64,000 bases of DNA from Cacajao melanocephalus (Eukaryota > Chordata > Mammalia > Primates > Pitheciidae): contig CAUYLG010052022.1 of the NCBI GenBank assembly GCA_963573385.1, positions 1 through 64,000 on the forward strand. Reading direction: 5' to 3'. Below, piece by piece: positions 1 to 56,578 of this stretch (positions are counted from its first letter, which is position 1; each line of letters starts with the position of its first letter). Position numbers and translations under genes: made by a program. Below the pieces are notes generated by a model that did not search any database, was not told the DNA's origin, and saw nothing but the letters and a program-made list of their open reading frames with translations.

Positions 1-167
<167 letters not shown>

Positions 168-380
168 AAAAAAAATTTTTTTTTAAGACCACAGATCATC
201 ATAGTAGATATAATAATAATGAAAAGGTTTGAAATGTTGCAAGAATTGCCAAAATGTGACACAGAAACACTGAGGTCATGCCGCTGGAAAAATGGCAGCA
301 ATAGACATGCTTCCTGGAGGGTTGCCATGAACCTTCAATTTGTAAAAGACTCAGTGTCTATGAGATGTAATAAAACAAGG
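168..380. other. AT-rich flank of the RPL21 retrocopy
   Basis: Opens with A and T homopolymers at about 168-184 directly against the retrocopy's 5' end. No gene or clear repeat is seen in the remainder. Confidence 0.4.
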
Positions 381-383
381 TAT

Positions 384-675
<292 letters not shown>

Positions 676-734
676 GTGAGTTATTGGTACACATAACTGG
701 ATAAATTGTAAACTAATAGCAAAAATAATAGTTT

Positions 735-890
735 ATATTTATTAAACAAACACTTGGGGCATCAGGCACTGTTGTAAGTGCTTCGCAGACATTATCTTAC
801 TTAATCCTCTCCACATTTATTCTGCTTAATCCTCAGAGCAGTCTGTGAAGCTAGAGAAACAAATTTAACTGAGAGTTTAAGAAAATTTTG
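735..890 (+). mobile_element. MIR fragment
   Basis: The run GGCATCAGGCACTGTTGTAA, followed by ATTATCTTACTTAATCCTC, matches the MIR core and its 3' neighbour. Confidence 0.65.
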
Positions 891-891
891 C

Positions 892-1183
892 AGCCCAGCG
901 CAGTGGCTCACACCTGTAATCCCAGCACTCTGGACGCCGAGGCAGGCAGATCACGAGGTCAGGAGTTCGAGACCAGCCTGGCCAATATGGTGAAACCCCG
1001 TCTCTACTAAAAAAATACAAAAGTTAGCAGGGCATGGTGGCGAACACCTGTAGTCCCAGCTACTCCAGAGGCTGAGGCAGGAGAATCACTGGAACGCAGG
1101 AGTTGGAGTTGAAGTGCACCAAGGTTGCGACACTGAACTCCAGCCTGGGAAACAGAGCAAGATTCCGTCTCAAAAAAAAAAAA
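892..1183 (+). mobile_element. Alu (full length)
   Basis: Begins CCCAGCGCAGTGGCTCAC and ends with an A tail at 1172-1183. Several CpG-decay changes are visible. Confidence 0.92.
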
Positions 1184-2560
<1,377 letters not shown>

Positions 2561-2842
2561 ACAAAACCTGAAAACTGGATTCAGTTGCTCTAATGGGAAG
2601 CAATTGCCACTGCTGGAGTAAAGAAGCTTTGCTGGGATGCCATTGATAGAAAAGGAAAGGAAATAGGAAGAGGTTTCTAACCTTCCTTACTCAGCTTTGC
2701 AGTATATCCTTCTAGCAATAGTCTCCATTAGAAAAGCCTAGCAGAGCCAGCACATAAGGGAATATTGTTAGCAGAGTCTCAGCCCCAAAATCATAGAATA
2801 CAGAAGAGAATTTGGAGTTGAAACTATACTAAATAACAGACT

Positions 2843-3165
2843 TGGTGGGACCCAGTGGCTCATGCTTGCAATCCCAGCCCTTTGGGAGGCTGAGGCAGGC
2901 AGATCACTTGAAGTCAGGAGTTCAAGACCACCCTGGCCAACATGGCAAAATGCCGTCTCTACAGAAAAAAAAAAAAATTTAGCCAGGCATGATGGTGCAC
3001 ACCTGTAGTCCCAGCTACCTGGGAGGCTGAGTAGGAGAACTGCTTGAACCCAAGAGGCAGAGGTTTCAGTGTGGCAATTGCACCACTGCACTCCATCCTG
3101 GGCAACAGAGTGAGACTGTCTTGACAACAACAGCAGCAGCCACAGCAACACCACCACCACAAAAA
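2843..3165 (+). mobile_element. Alu (full length) with CAG/CCA-rich tail
   Basis: Both monomers are present. The A tail has decayed into CAACAACAGCAGCAGCCACA and CACCACCACC triplets. Confidence 0.88.
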
Positions 3166-3341
3166 CAGGCTCATCTTGCCTGGCTTAGAAGCTATTACAT
3201 GGTTGAGCTCTTCCTAAGCATTTTTGCTTTAGCCATATGGTCTTCCCTCAGTCCTTAAAGACACCGTGTTTCATCCTGTTGAAAGGCCATTGCACAGTCT
3301 CTATTCTTTGCCAGGAATATTTGCTGCTCCTCAAATCTTCC

Positions 3342-3899
<558 letters not shown>

Positions 3900-3975
3900 T
3901 TATTTGCTCTTATAGCCCCATAAATCTCTATTATAGCAATTGTCACAGTTATGCATCTTCATTTATTTATATAGT

Positions 3976-4428
<453 letters not shown>

Positions 4429-4579
4429 CTGTTTATATAGTCCTTTGATCAATGCCTGCCTCTTCCAACAAGGTTTGTAAGCTCCAAGAGGGAAGGGGCC
4501 ATGACTGGTTTTTCACTCCATTGTTTGTTTTCCCAGTGCCTATTATTGTGACTGCCACATATATATACATGGAATATCT

Positions 4580-4880
4580 GGCCAGGCACGGTGGCTCATG
4601 CCTATAATCCCAGCACTTAGGGAGGCCAAGGTGAGTGGATCACGAGGTTGGGAATTCAAGACCAGCCTGGCCAAGATGGTGAAACCCTGTCTCTACTAAA
4701 AATGCAGAAGAAATTAGCTGGGTGTGGTGCCGAGCGCTCGTAATTTCAACTACTCGGGAGGCTGACGCAGAGAATCGCTTGAACCCAGGAGGCTGAGGTT
4801 GTAGCATGCCGAGATCCGGGCACCACACTCTAGCCTGGGCGACAAAGTGAGACTGTATCAAAAACAACAACAACAAAGAA
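4580..4880 (+). mobile_element. Alu (full length)
   Basis: GGCCAGGCACGGTGGCTCAT start; tail is AAAACAACAACAACAAAG. Confidence 0.9.
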
Positions 4881-4884
4881 AATA

Positions 4885-4997
4885 TAGGGTCCCTCTCTGT
4901 TGCTCGGGCTGGTCTTGAACTCCTAATCTCAAGCAATCCTCCTGCCTTGGCCTCCCAAAGCACAGAGATTACTGGCATGAGCCACTGCACCCAGCCT
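4885..4997 (-). mobile_element. Alu monomer (FRAM/FLAM-like)
   Basis: Single monomer from AGGGTCCCTCTCTGTTGCTC to GCACCCAGCC. Confidence 0.75.
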
Positions 4998-4999
4998 AT

Positions 5000-5788
<789 letters not shown>

Positions 5789-5789
5789 G

Positions 5790-5890
5790 AATGTCCATTT
5801 TAAATTATTTTGTTATGCCTAGGAGTGTACTTGCTGGGTCATATGGTAACTCTATGTTTAACTTTTTGAGTAACTGCCAAACTATTCTTT
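5790..5890 (+). mobile_element. L1 fragment, continuation
   Basis: GGGTCATATGGTAACTCTAT and TTTAACTTTTTGAGTAACTG continue the 5000-5490 piece in order. The last bases, GCCAAACTATTC, served as an insertion target. Confidence 0.6.
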
Positions 5891-5919
5891 TTTTTTTATG
5901 AGTTAAAGTACAAACTATT

Positions 5920-6370
<451 letters not shown>

Positions 6371-6535
6371 GCCAAACTATTCTCTATAGCAGCTACATCA
6401 TTAATATGTAAACATTGATACCAATAAAGTATAAGGGTTCTAATTCCTCCACATTCTTACCAAAATCCCTTGTTTCTTTTACAACTATAGCATACAATTC
6501 ATGTCTATACTGTGCATGTTGCAACTCTGTTGCTT
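6371..6535 (+). mobile_element. L1 fragment, further continuation
   Basis: GGGTTCTAATTCCTCCACAT followed by CTTACCAAAATCCCTTGT continues the old L1 alignment after the nested insertions. Confidence 0.5.
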
Positions 6536-6574
6536 CATTTATATATTGAGTTGGGACCTAGTTATTTATTTCAT

Positions 6575-6700
6575 TTATTTTAGACAAAGGTCTCACTATG
6601 TTGCCCAGGCTGTATGTGAATTCCGGGGCTCAAGAAATCCTCCCACCTCAGCCTCCTGAGTAACTGAGATAACAGGTTCCTGCCACCTAGGTGGGCTAGG
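6575..6700 (-). mobile_element. Alu monomer fragment, old
   Basis: ACAAAGGTCTCACTATGTTG through CCTCCTGAGTAACTGAG; diverged, with no clean ends. Confidence 0.65.
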
Positions 6701-7349
6701 GAGCTGGTTACTTAGAGACGTTTGGGCAAGACATATATCTATAGACCTCTTACAGAAAATGACTGTTAAGAACCTATTTTTTTCAGCCCTCGAAAGAATG
6801 AGTCTATTAGATACATCCTTTCAGAGATGCTGTGTCTTTCTGGGCTATTCATTGTACAAGGTCATTCATTCATATCATGGAATCACATGCCTTTCATTCA
6901 GAACCACTGTTGAATTGATGCTTCTTTTGTTTGCCATCCTTCATTTTCAAGGTGTATCTCCATCTTGTGATGCCTTGTCAGCAGAATCTTCCTCTCTATT
7001 GCTAGATTTGCTTAATTCCTAAATCTTTTGCAATGCTGTGTTTGATTGCATTATTTTTGCTTCTGTTAGCAGATGTTTTTAAACAACACTCTGCCTCCTA
7101 ATTTGCAATGGTTTATCCATTTCTCTGGTTGTCAAATCAGAAATTTTGGGACAAAATATACTGCTTTCTCTGGCCCTCTGTGCCTGTGTCTGCCATTCTT
7201 CACTTAAATAAAGTTAACAGAACATTACCCAATTTGTAATCATTTGTCAGAAGAAATCTATTGGTACACTTAAGATTTGTGCATTTTGCCATATGTAAAT
7301 TTTGTGTCATTTGAAAACATTGTGAACACTATTAAACTCTAGTTGAGAT
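6700..7349. other. Intergenic stretch, no gene recognised
   Basis: An 87-codon open frame at 6759-7022 on the plus strand has no recognisable homology and no promoter or splice signals; I take it as chance. AT-rich, origin unclear. Confidence 0.35.
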
Positions 7350-7572
7350 TATGGAATGCTGAAGTGTTTAGGAATAAAGTATACTTATGTCTGCAATTTG
7401 CTTTGAAAAGCGTAAAAAATTAAGTTGTATGAATGGATGGACAAAGGGATAGATGAATATGTGATACAGCAAATGCTGCAAAGTGTTAAATGTAAAATAG
7501 ATGGTGGATATCTGCACTATTCTCTCAACCGCTGCTTGAAAATATTCATAATAAAATGTTGAAAAAAAAATC
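7350..7572 (+). mobile_element. L1 3' end (L1M-type)
   Basis: The 3'UTR-like order is GAAGTGTTTAGGAATAAAGT, GTCTGCAATTTGCTTTGAAA, CTGCACTATTCTCTCAACCG and TTCATAATAAAATGTTG, followed by an A9 tail. Confidence 0.65.
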
Positions 7573-7666
7573 TCCCTAACTGCTCTGATGACATATATCA
7601 ATCAGCTACTTTCAGAAGAAGATTCTGTGATTACTTCATTACAGTCTGATCATTTTATTTCATTCA

Positions 7667-7977
<311 letters not shown>

Positions 7978-7978
7978 A

Positions 7979-8760
<782 letters not shown>

Positions 8761-8822
8761 TTATATAGAAAAAGGTTTATAATATGTGAAGTGCTATGCA
8801 AATACACTATTATTAATACTAT

Positions 8823-9120
8823 TAGCCATGTTAGGTGGCTCATGCCTATAATTTTAGCATTTTGGGAGGCTGAGGTGGGAGGATTGCTTCAGATCAGGAT
8901 TTCAAGACCTGGCTGGGCAATACAGAGACACCCTGTCACCACAAAAAAAAAAAAAAAAGAAAAAGAAAAAAAATAGCCAGGTGTAGTGGTATGTGTCTGC
9001 AGTCCTAGCTACTTAGGAGGTTGAGGTGGGATGATCACCTAAGGCCAGGAGTTCAAGGCTGCAATAAGCTGTGATGGTGCCACTATACAATGCCTACTGG
9101 GATACATTGCCAGACTCCAT
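8823..9120 (+). mobile_element. Alu, old (AluJ-like)
   Basis: TGTTAGGTGGCTCATGCCTA start. The linker is A18GAAAAAGAAAAAAA, and the right monomer is poorly conserved (GGTTGAGGTGGGATGATCAC). Confidence 0.8.
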
Positions 9121-9245
9121 CTTTTTTTCTGAGATAGGTTCTTGCTATGATGAGCAGGCTGGTGTCAAACTCCTGGGTTCAAGTGATCATCTGCCTTGGC
9201 CTCTCAAAGTGGTGGCATTATAGGTGTAAGCCACCATGCATGGCC
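9121..9245 (-). mobile_element. Alu monomer fragment
   Basis: TTTTTTTCTGAGATAGGTTC to CCACCATGCATGGCC; inverted against the preceding copy. Confidence 0.75.
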
Positions 9246-9339
9246 GAGACCCTGACTTTTGATGTTTAAAGCATTGAGTTAATGCAAAATCTTATTAGTA
9301 CAATGCAAGACAGTATCTTGAATATAGTTTTATATTCCT

Positions 9340-9475
9340 TCAGGTGTTCTCTCACTAAATTGGAAATTCTTGAAGGAAAAAGGATTATCCATTTGATTAT
9401 TTTTGTGCTCACAAATTGTCTTAAAGAGTATATCACCTACCAAATGTACTAAACACTTATTGAATGAATCAGTAA
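9340..9475 (+). mobile_element. L2 3'-end fragment (tentative)
   Basis: AAATTGGAAATTCTTGAAGG, and the ending CACTTATTGAATGAATCAGT, resemble the L2 3' end (stop-gene-like CTTGAAGG, then TTGAATGAAT). Confidence 0.45.
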
Positions 9476-9870
9476 ACAGTATATTTCATTGATAAGCTCT
9501 AAATGAGTGTTATAAATTACATTTTAGGTTATCATGTATTGAATGTTTTCAATTTTATTCTCAATCTAAAGTAGCATTTTGGGCAATACTTTTGGCCTTG
9601 GGATGGACAGATGGGCTATTGTGAGTCTCCCTTAATTTTCTTCATTGCCATAACTATGGTGAGTTCAAAACATTTTACTTTTTTGACCAAAGATGAAACT
9701 CTGACAGAAAGCATCAATTGTTATCTTCCTATCTAGTTCACATAGGATCTAACAAATTATCTTGAGTTTGAGGACAGGATTCTTTGACAGTGATCCCAAT
9801 GATTCCCAGCAAAGTTAACATGGTATCAACCTCAAATAAGTAGCTAGGGATGTACCCTTGAAAGATTTCT
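9476..9870. other. Intergenic stretch, nothing recognised
   Basis: No gene, repeat or structured RNA signature could be identified by reading. Confidence 0.35.
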
Positions 9871-9874
9871 TCTA

Positions 9875-10164
<290 letters not shown>

Positions 10165-10283
10165 TCAGGAAGTAGATTGATTAGATAATCAAGTACAGAA
10201 GGAAAAGGAACCTGGGTGGGAGGTACAATTTCATCTGCCTAAATCAGGCAAGGGTCACATGGGTGTTAAAATTAATAACATCT

Positions 10284-10580
<297 letters not shown>

Positions 10581-10671
10581 TTAACCCAATTACTCTGATT
10601 TGATTATTACGCATTATATGCCTGTATCAAAACATCACGTTTGAAGCCCCAGTCTCTACAAAAAATTTTTT

Positions 10672-11220
<549 letters not shown>

Positions 11221-11223
11221 TCT

Positions 11224-11516
11224 TTTCTGTTAGAGACAGGGTCCTTCTCTGTTGCCCAGGCTGGGGTAAAGGGGCACATGATTCTAGTTGACTGCAGTCT
11301 TGAACTCCTAGGCTCAAGCAATACTCCCATCTCAGCCTCCTGAGTAACTGGAACTACAGGCATGCATCATCATGTCTGGCTAATTTTAAGTTGCCTGTAC
11401 AGACAAGGTCTTGGTATATTGCCCAGGCTAGTCTCAAATTCCTGGGCTCATGCAATCCTCCTGCCTTGGCCTCCCAAAATTCTGGGATTACAGGTCATGT
11501 GCCGTCATGCCTAAGG
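11224..11516 (-). mobile_element. Alu, old (AluJ-like)
   Basis: AGAGACAGGGTCCTTCTCTG start. The linker is diverged (AATTTTAAGTTGCCTGTACAG) and the end is GCCGTCATGCCTAAG. Confidence 0.8.
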
Positions 11517-11551
11517 ATATTTTCTTTTCTTTTCTTTCTTTCGTTTTCCTT

Positions 11552-11849
<298 letters not shown>

Positions 11850-11871
11850 GGATATTTTCTTTTAAACATAA

Positions 11872-12335
<464 letters not shown>

Positions 12336-12582
12336 CTCTTGTTTGAGAGACTTAATTTTTTTAAATGGTGTTTTTTAATTGTCTGCTAAGTTGCCAAATT
12401 GTCTCCGATGGTCCTTGAGCAGAAAACTATTTAAGGGATCTCAAATCATCGAGTGACTTAGAACTTAAATTCTTCTTCCCAAACATGAAGTCTAGAGGTT
12501 AAGGTCAAATTCTGTCCTGTCATGTTTCCAAATAAACAAGAAAAATGAAGTGTCACCTTCATGCTTTGATTTTGCACAATAA

Positions 12583-12907
<325 letters not shown>

Positions 12908-12955
12908 ACTCCGTCTCCAGAGCCAGACTCCGTCTCAGAAATAAAATAAAATCAA

Positions 12956-13336
12956 AACAGGATCTGAATTTTCAGAAAAAGGATTAAGAGAGTATTCTAA
13001 CTACAAAATAACTGTTATTAATAATCCTCTAAGAAAAACCCTAGCCTGTGTGTAAAGTTAACCTGAGAGATAAAACCTCTTAACATCTATATTTTCTCTA
13101 AATAATTTTGTTTAGCAGAAGTTAGCTTTTTTGAAGATTAAATATTTCCCAGACGTTTTACAGACATTATATCGTTTAATCTTCATTACAACCTTACTGA
13201 GCCTTCATTCATTAATTCACTGAGGGTATACCTGGCCAGACATATCCTGCAAACCTCTGGAAATTCAGTAGTGAGCATTACCTGCCTTCCTCAGTCTCAA
13301 GTAGCTTAGTCTAGCTACTAAGAATATGTTCCCCAC
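12956..13336. other. Intergenic stretch with a possible MIR remnant
   Basis: TTTTACAGACATTATATCGT followed by TTAATCTTCATTACAACC at about 13156-13196 resembles MIR. Nothing else recognised. Confidence 0.4.
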
Positions 13337-13660
13337 CTTTTTTTTTTCTTTTTTAGACGGAGTTTTGTTCTTGTTGCCCAGGGTGGAATGCAATGGTGTG
13401 GTCTAGGCTCACCATAACCTCAGCCTCCTGGGTTCAAGCGATTCTCCTGCCTCAGCCTCCCAAGTAGCCTCCCAAGTAGCTGGGATTACATGCATGCGCC
13501 AGCGCACCCGGCTAATGTTATTTTTAGTGGAGATGGGGTGTCTCCATGTTAGGCTGGTCTCGAACTCCCGACCTCAGGCGATACTCCCGACCTCAGGCGA
13601 TCCGCCGGCCTCGGCCTCCTAAAGTGCTGGAATTACTGGCGTGAGCCACCGCGCCAGGCC
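13337..13660 (-). mobile_element. Alu (full length) with a small internal duplication
   Basis: TTTTTTTTTCTTTTTTAGAC start, ends GCGCCAGGCC. CCTCCCAAGTAG and ACTCCCGACCTCAGGCGA are each repeated in tandem. Flanks GAATATGTTCCCC (13321-13333) and GAATATGTCCCC (13662-13673) look like its target-site duplication. Confidence 0.9.
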
Positions 13661-13850
13661 TGAATATGTCCCCTTTTAAATCAGGAAATGAAAGATCTGC
13701 TCTGAGGTTAATTTCCTTGTCCAAGGTCACACAGTGTTGGAGCAGCTAGCTACACGAATCGAGGCGTCTCATTTCGAATCTTTTTTGCCCTCAATCATTA
13801 GACTGTTAAGAGACTTCGGTACGATTTTTGCTTTGAAGACTTCTTTCCAA
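13661..13850. repeat. Copy A of a ~190-bp duplicated segment containing a MIR
   Basis: TGAATATGTCCCCTTTTAAA to ACTTCTTTCCAA recurs at 62104-62295 with only scattered differences. Both copies directly follow a minus-orientation Alu. The middle (GTCCAAGGTCACACAGTGTT) is MIR core, but the shared flanks exclude two independent MIR insertions. Confidence 0.9.
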
Positions 13851-14340
13851 TTTTTTTCTAGCATCTAGGAGGAAACTCCTTGTAGTACTTACTAAAGAAC
13901 ATGAGGCGAATTCACACTCTAATTACCAGACATCTGGGAGAGTTCAGGGGAGAGGAGCCAGGTCGCAGGGGAAAGGGGGACCTTTTTTTGGTGGGGGGTA
14001 GGGGTCTTTTTTTTTTTCCAGTAATTCTTCAGTAATATTCAAGAAGGAGAACATTTTTGAAGAAACGGTAGCAACCCTGACACAAGAGCTGATTAAATTC
14101 AGGGCACAAAAGCTGATACCATGCCAAAGGAAGCAGACTTTATTTGTTCCACCTTTTTTTGCTTTTCTCCACTATTTCCAAGGGTGTTTCAAAGCTCGAC
14201 GGTGGACGACGCGCCATTGCCTCCAAATGACAAGGAAATCTATTTTTATTATCTCTCCCCTCCTCCTACCCCTCAAGGTCTCCTCTCGCCTTCCGATACA
14301 CTTTACCACTTCGTCTCCACCCTCAGCGGATAATCTGAAT
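13851..14340. other. Sequence between the duplicated segment and the RBM39 CpG island
   Basis: Non-coding, with G-rich (13965-14005) and T-rich runs. A 70-codon frame at 14121-14333 has no recognisable homology. Confidence 0.4.
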
Positions 14341-14356
14341 ATGGCCGTCTATCCTA

Positions 14357-14387
14357 TCGCCATAAGGACTAGGTTGCCTTATGGCGA
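14357..14387. promoter_or_regulatory. Inverted repeat with YY1-like cores
   Basis: TCGCCATAAGG, nine bases, then CCTTATGGCGA: perfect 11-base arms at the left edge of the CpG island. Each arm contains GCCAT, the YY1 core. Confidence 0.7.
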
Positions 14388-14570
14388 CCTTGACAGCCAT
14401 CCGGGTGGGAGGCCAGAGCGGAGGCGGTCGGCTGTGCTGGGGAAATCTTCAGATGGCCGTGAGGAGGCGCCACCGAAGGGGAGGCCACCGCAGAGCTCCA
14501 CTCAGCTAGGAGCTCTCTGAAAGATTGACAGGCAGTCCACCAACTGTCTTTGCTCTAGAAACCCGCGCCG

Positions 14571-14580
14571 TCTCGCGAGA
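14571..14580. promoter_or_regulatory. TCTCGCGAGA promoter palindrome 1
   Basis: Exact 10-base palindrome of the known CGCG promoter element found in many TATA-less promoters. Confidence 0.8.
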
Positions 14581-14740
14581 TTAGGGTACTTACGCAGAGG
14601 GGTAGTGAAAGGCGCCCCTCTGAATGGGGGATGGGAATGTCTATGGCGCAATCATTGCGCGAGATTGGGCTACGGTCGCTGGGGGCCTTATTTAGATCTC
14701 GCGATACTTTGGCCGCTCAGATTTGGAGCGTGGGTCAGCT

Positions 14741-14750
14741 TCTCGCGAGA
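14741..14750. promoter_or_regulatory. TCTCGCGAGA promoter palindrome 2
   Basis: Second exact copy, 170 bases from the first. Half-matches (ATCTCGCGATA at 14696, GCGCGAGATT at 14657) lie between them. Confidence 0.8.
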
Positions 14751-14829
14751 GCCCGTGCTGAGGGCTCTGTGAGGCCCCGTGGGTTTGTGTGTATGTGTGC
14801 TGGTGAATGTGAGTACAGGGAAGCAGCGG

Positions 14830-15112
14830 CCGCCATTTCAGGGAGCTTGCCGACGCTGTCGCAGGGGTGGATCCTGAGCTGCCGAAGCCGCCGTCCTGCT
14901 CTCCCGCGTGGGCTTCTCTAATTCCATTGTTTTTTTTAGATTCGCTCGGGCCTAGCCGTCCTCGGAGTCCGATATTCGGGCTGGGCAGTCCCGCGGCCTG
15001 GGCCTAGGGGCTTAACAGTAGCAACAGCAGCAGCAGCAGCGGCGGCGGCGGCAGCACCAGCAGCAGTCTCTTCACGAGCACGAGCACCACAGGCGCCCGA
15101 AAGCCGGCACAG
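14830..15112 (+). other. RBM39: RBM39 exon 1 (5'UTR); start approximate
   Basis: The donor CACAG|GTACTGG fixes the 3' end at 15112. The 5' end is a guess near the GCCGCCATTTCAG element; transcription may start anywhere in about 14750-14950. It carries the CAG/CGG repeat and no RBM39 coding sequence. Confidence 0.6.
15017..15067 (+). repeat. CAG/CGG triplet tract in RBM39 5'UTR
   Basis: (CAG)n passes into (CGG)4 and back to CAGCAGCAG. It is transcribed in exon 1. Confidence 0.85.
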
Positions 15113-15626
15113 GTACTGGGACGTCGCGGACCCGCGTATTATTCCAGCTTTCTCTAGGTTTGACTCCTTTTTGGGCCGAGGGGCGCTCTTGGCGGTCTTT
15201 AGTGTCCGGAGTGGGGGGAGGTTCTCGAGAAATCAGCCCTGTTTCAGCGACCGCGCCCTTATTTTTCTGTCGGGTAGAGTGTGGATTCTTGTGGCAAAGA
15301 CCCTCGAGAGGCCGCGGTAGGATGGTGACCTGTCTCCTTCGAGGCCTGGGCAGGCCGCGACCTCCTAACATGGCGCCAGTCGAAAGCTGCCTTGGCTCAC
15401 AACCCCTCCTAATGGAGGGAGTTTCCCTTTGCCCCTAAAATGGCAGCGCGATTTTTGCGCGGAAAGAGGCGCTCTCGCTCGGGTCTCGCAGTTTATGTTT
15501 TTGGAGTTGATAGCAAGGTTTTAAACATTGGACATTGAAGTCTCCATTTTCGTGTGTTTCGTGTAAGAGGTGTTTTGGATTTACTTAAAGAAGCAAACCT
15601 GATTAAAATGCGTGTCACTTTAGTCA

Positions 15627-54740
<39,114 letters not shown>

Positions 54741-54819
54741 AGGAAGATAAAGTCTCTTATGTATATAGCTTTTTTTCTTTCTTGAGAATTCATCTTGAGT
54801 TATCTTTTATTTAGATAAA

Positions 54820-54880
54820 AATAAAGAGGCAAGGATCTACTGTCATTTGTATACAAATCCTGTTACCTTGAAAAAATAAA
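54820..54880 (+). promoter_or_regulatory. RBM39: Proximal polyadenylation signals of RBM39
   Basis: Two AATAAA hexamers (54820-54825 and 54875-54880), 80-140 bases after the stop codon. They would give a short 3'UTR. Confidence 0.65.
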
Positions 54881-55583
54881 AATGTTAACAGGAATGCAGT
54901 GTGCTCATTCTCCCTAAATAGCAAATCCCACTGTATACAAAACTGTTCTCTTGTTCTGCCTTTTAAAATGTTCATGTAGAAAATTAATGAACTATAGGAA
55001 TAGCTCTAGAAGAACAAATGTGCTTTCTGTAAAAAGGCAGACCAGGGATGTAATGTTTTTAATGTTTCAGAAGCCTAACTTTTTACACAGCAACTATATT
55101 CACACTTCACTAATGTTGATATTTGGCTGATGGTTGTGCAGGTTTCTGAAATACACATTTAGTGTATTGAAATACAAGACAGCTTAAGGGCTGCTTGGTT
55201 AGCATCTCATCTTGCATTCTGATTAATTGACAAGAAAGGGAGATTTCAAAATTATAATATTTCTTGATGGTATCTTTTCAATTAATGTATCTGTAAAAGT
55301 TTCTTTGTAAATACTATGTGTTCTGGTGTGTCTTAAAATTCCAAACAAAATGATCCCTGCATTTCCTGAAGATGTTTAGTGAGAGTCTGGTAAGCAAAGG
55401 AGTCTGAAAAATAGGAAATGCAGACATAGGTTTTGTCTGGTTGCATATAATCTTTGCTCTTTTTAAGCTCTGTGAGCTCTGAAATATATTTTTGGGTTAC
55501 TTCAGTGTGTTTGACAAGACAGCTTGATATTTCTATCAAACAAATGACTTTCATATTGCAACAATCTTTGTAAGAACCACTCA

Positions 55584-55589
55584 AATAAA
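55584..55589 (+). promoter_or_regulatory. RBM39: Distal polyadenylation signal of RBM39
   Basis: AATAAA about 845 bases past the stop codon. Confidence 0.65.
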
Positions 55590-55605
55590 AGTCTCTTAAA
55601 AAGGC

Positions 55606-56300
55606 CACAGGAAATCTTCATTTTTCAGATGTTTTGAAGTTAACCAAAATTAGAGAATAGAATATTACCCTCTTTTATTCGTGATTCAGACTTGCCACTT
55701 GGGGGAAAAATGTGCCATGTCTGTGGAAACTTGTCCTCATGTTGCCCGCAGAACTTCCTTTATGCCATTATAGTCTATCCCTGTGTATTTTAGAATAATT
55801 TATCAAATCTAAGGGGTTTACCAAAAGGAAAAGCAAACAGCCATGCCCAACCTTGGCATTCTTGGTCTCCTGCATTATCTAGGTATAATTGTGAAGAAAA
55901 GTTTTACCATTTAAAATATATATTTAACAAAATGGCTTAATTTCAACCTGGTTTCTCAAAATGATTAAGCTCCATATATTAAAGTAGTAAGTGATTTTGA
56001 GCTTTCATACTAGTTGGGAAGCAAGCAACACCATTTATACTCAATTCTTTTCAACTTTTTGTATCTTGGTCAAATCTTGAGTAGGCAGTGGTGCTCCTAA
56101 ATTTACCTTCAAATACTGATTTCCTTGCCTCAATTGTTTACCTTTTTTGTTCTTAGCATTGAAGCACAAGTTTTATAAGCTTATTCAGATAGTTTTATTT
56201 AGAGAGGTTGAGTTTGGGGGCATCAATTTCATAGCAATCATTTTGTTTGACATTTATCCTATTCTAGTGATTTAATTTGAATGAAACTCAAGGTTCAATT
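55606..56300. other. Region downstream of RBM39
   Basis: AT-rich; no gene or repeat recognised. May include downstream 3'UTR if cleavage is later than inferred. Confidence 0.4.
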
Positions 56301-56304
56301 TCTT

Positions 56305-56578
56305 TTTCTTTTTGCGATGGAGTCTTTTTCTTTGGCCTAGGCTGGAGTGCAGTGGTGTGATCTTGGCTCCACCTCCCAGATTCAAGCAGTTCTTCCAGCT
56401 CAGCCTCGTGAATAGCTAGGACCCAGATGCATAACACCGTGCCCAGCTAGGTTTTGTATTTTTTGTAGAGTTGATGTTACGCTGTTATCAAGGCTGGTCT
56501 CGAACTGACTCAGGTGATCCGCCCACCTCAGCCTCCCAAAGTGCTGGAATTACAGGCATGAACCACCGCGCCTAGCCT
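56305..56578 (-). mobile_element. Alu (nearly full length)
   Basis: TTTCTTTTTCTTTTTGCGAT start, ends CCGCGCCTAGCC. Confidence 0.86.

Larger units (their letters stand above)
14340..15500 (+). promoter_or_regulatory. RBM39: RBM39 CpG-island promoter
   Basis: CpG-dense and Alu-free, in contrast to the AT-rich Alu field on its left. It holds two perfect TCTCGCGAGA palindromes (14571-14580 and 14741-14750), a YY1-like GCCGCCATTT at 14829-14838, and no TATA box at a sensible distance from exon 1. The motif set fits a broad, TATA-less housekeeping promoter; this is inferred, not measured. Confidence 0.8.

Noticed and set aside
6759..7022. 87-codon frame in the intergenic region
   Set aside because: No recognisable domain, no splice or promoter evidence, AT-rich surroundings.
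14227..14921. Frames of 96-97 codons in the RBM39 promoter
   Set aside because: GC-rich chance frames without homology or a conserved start. They lie upstream of, or in, the 5'UTR exon.
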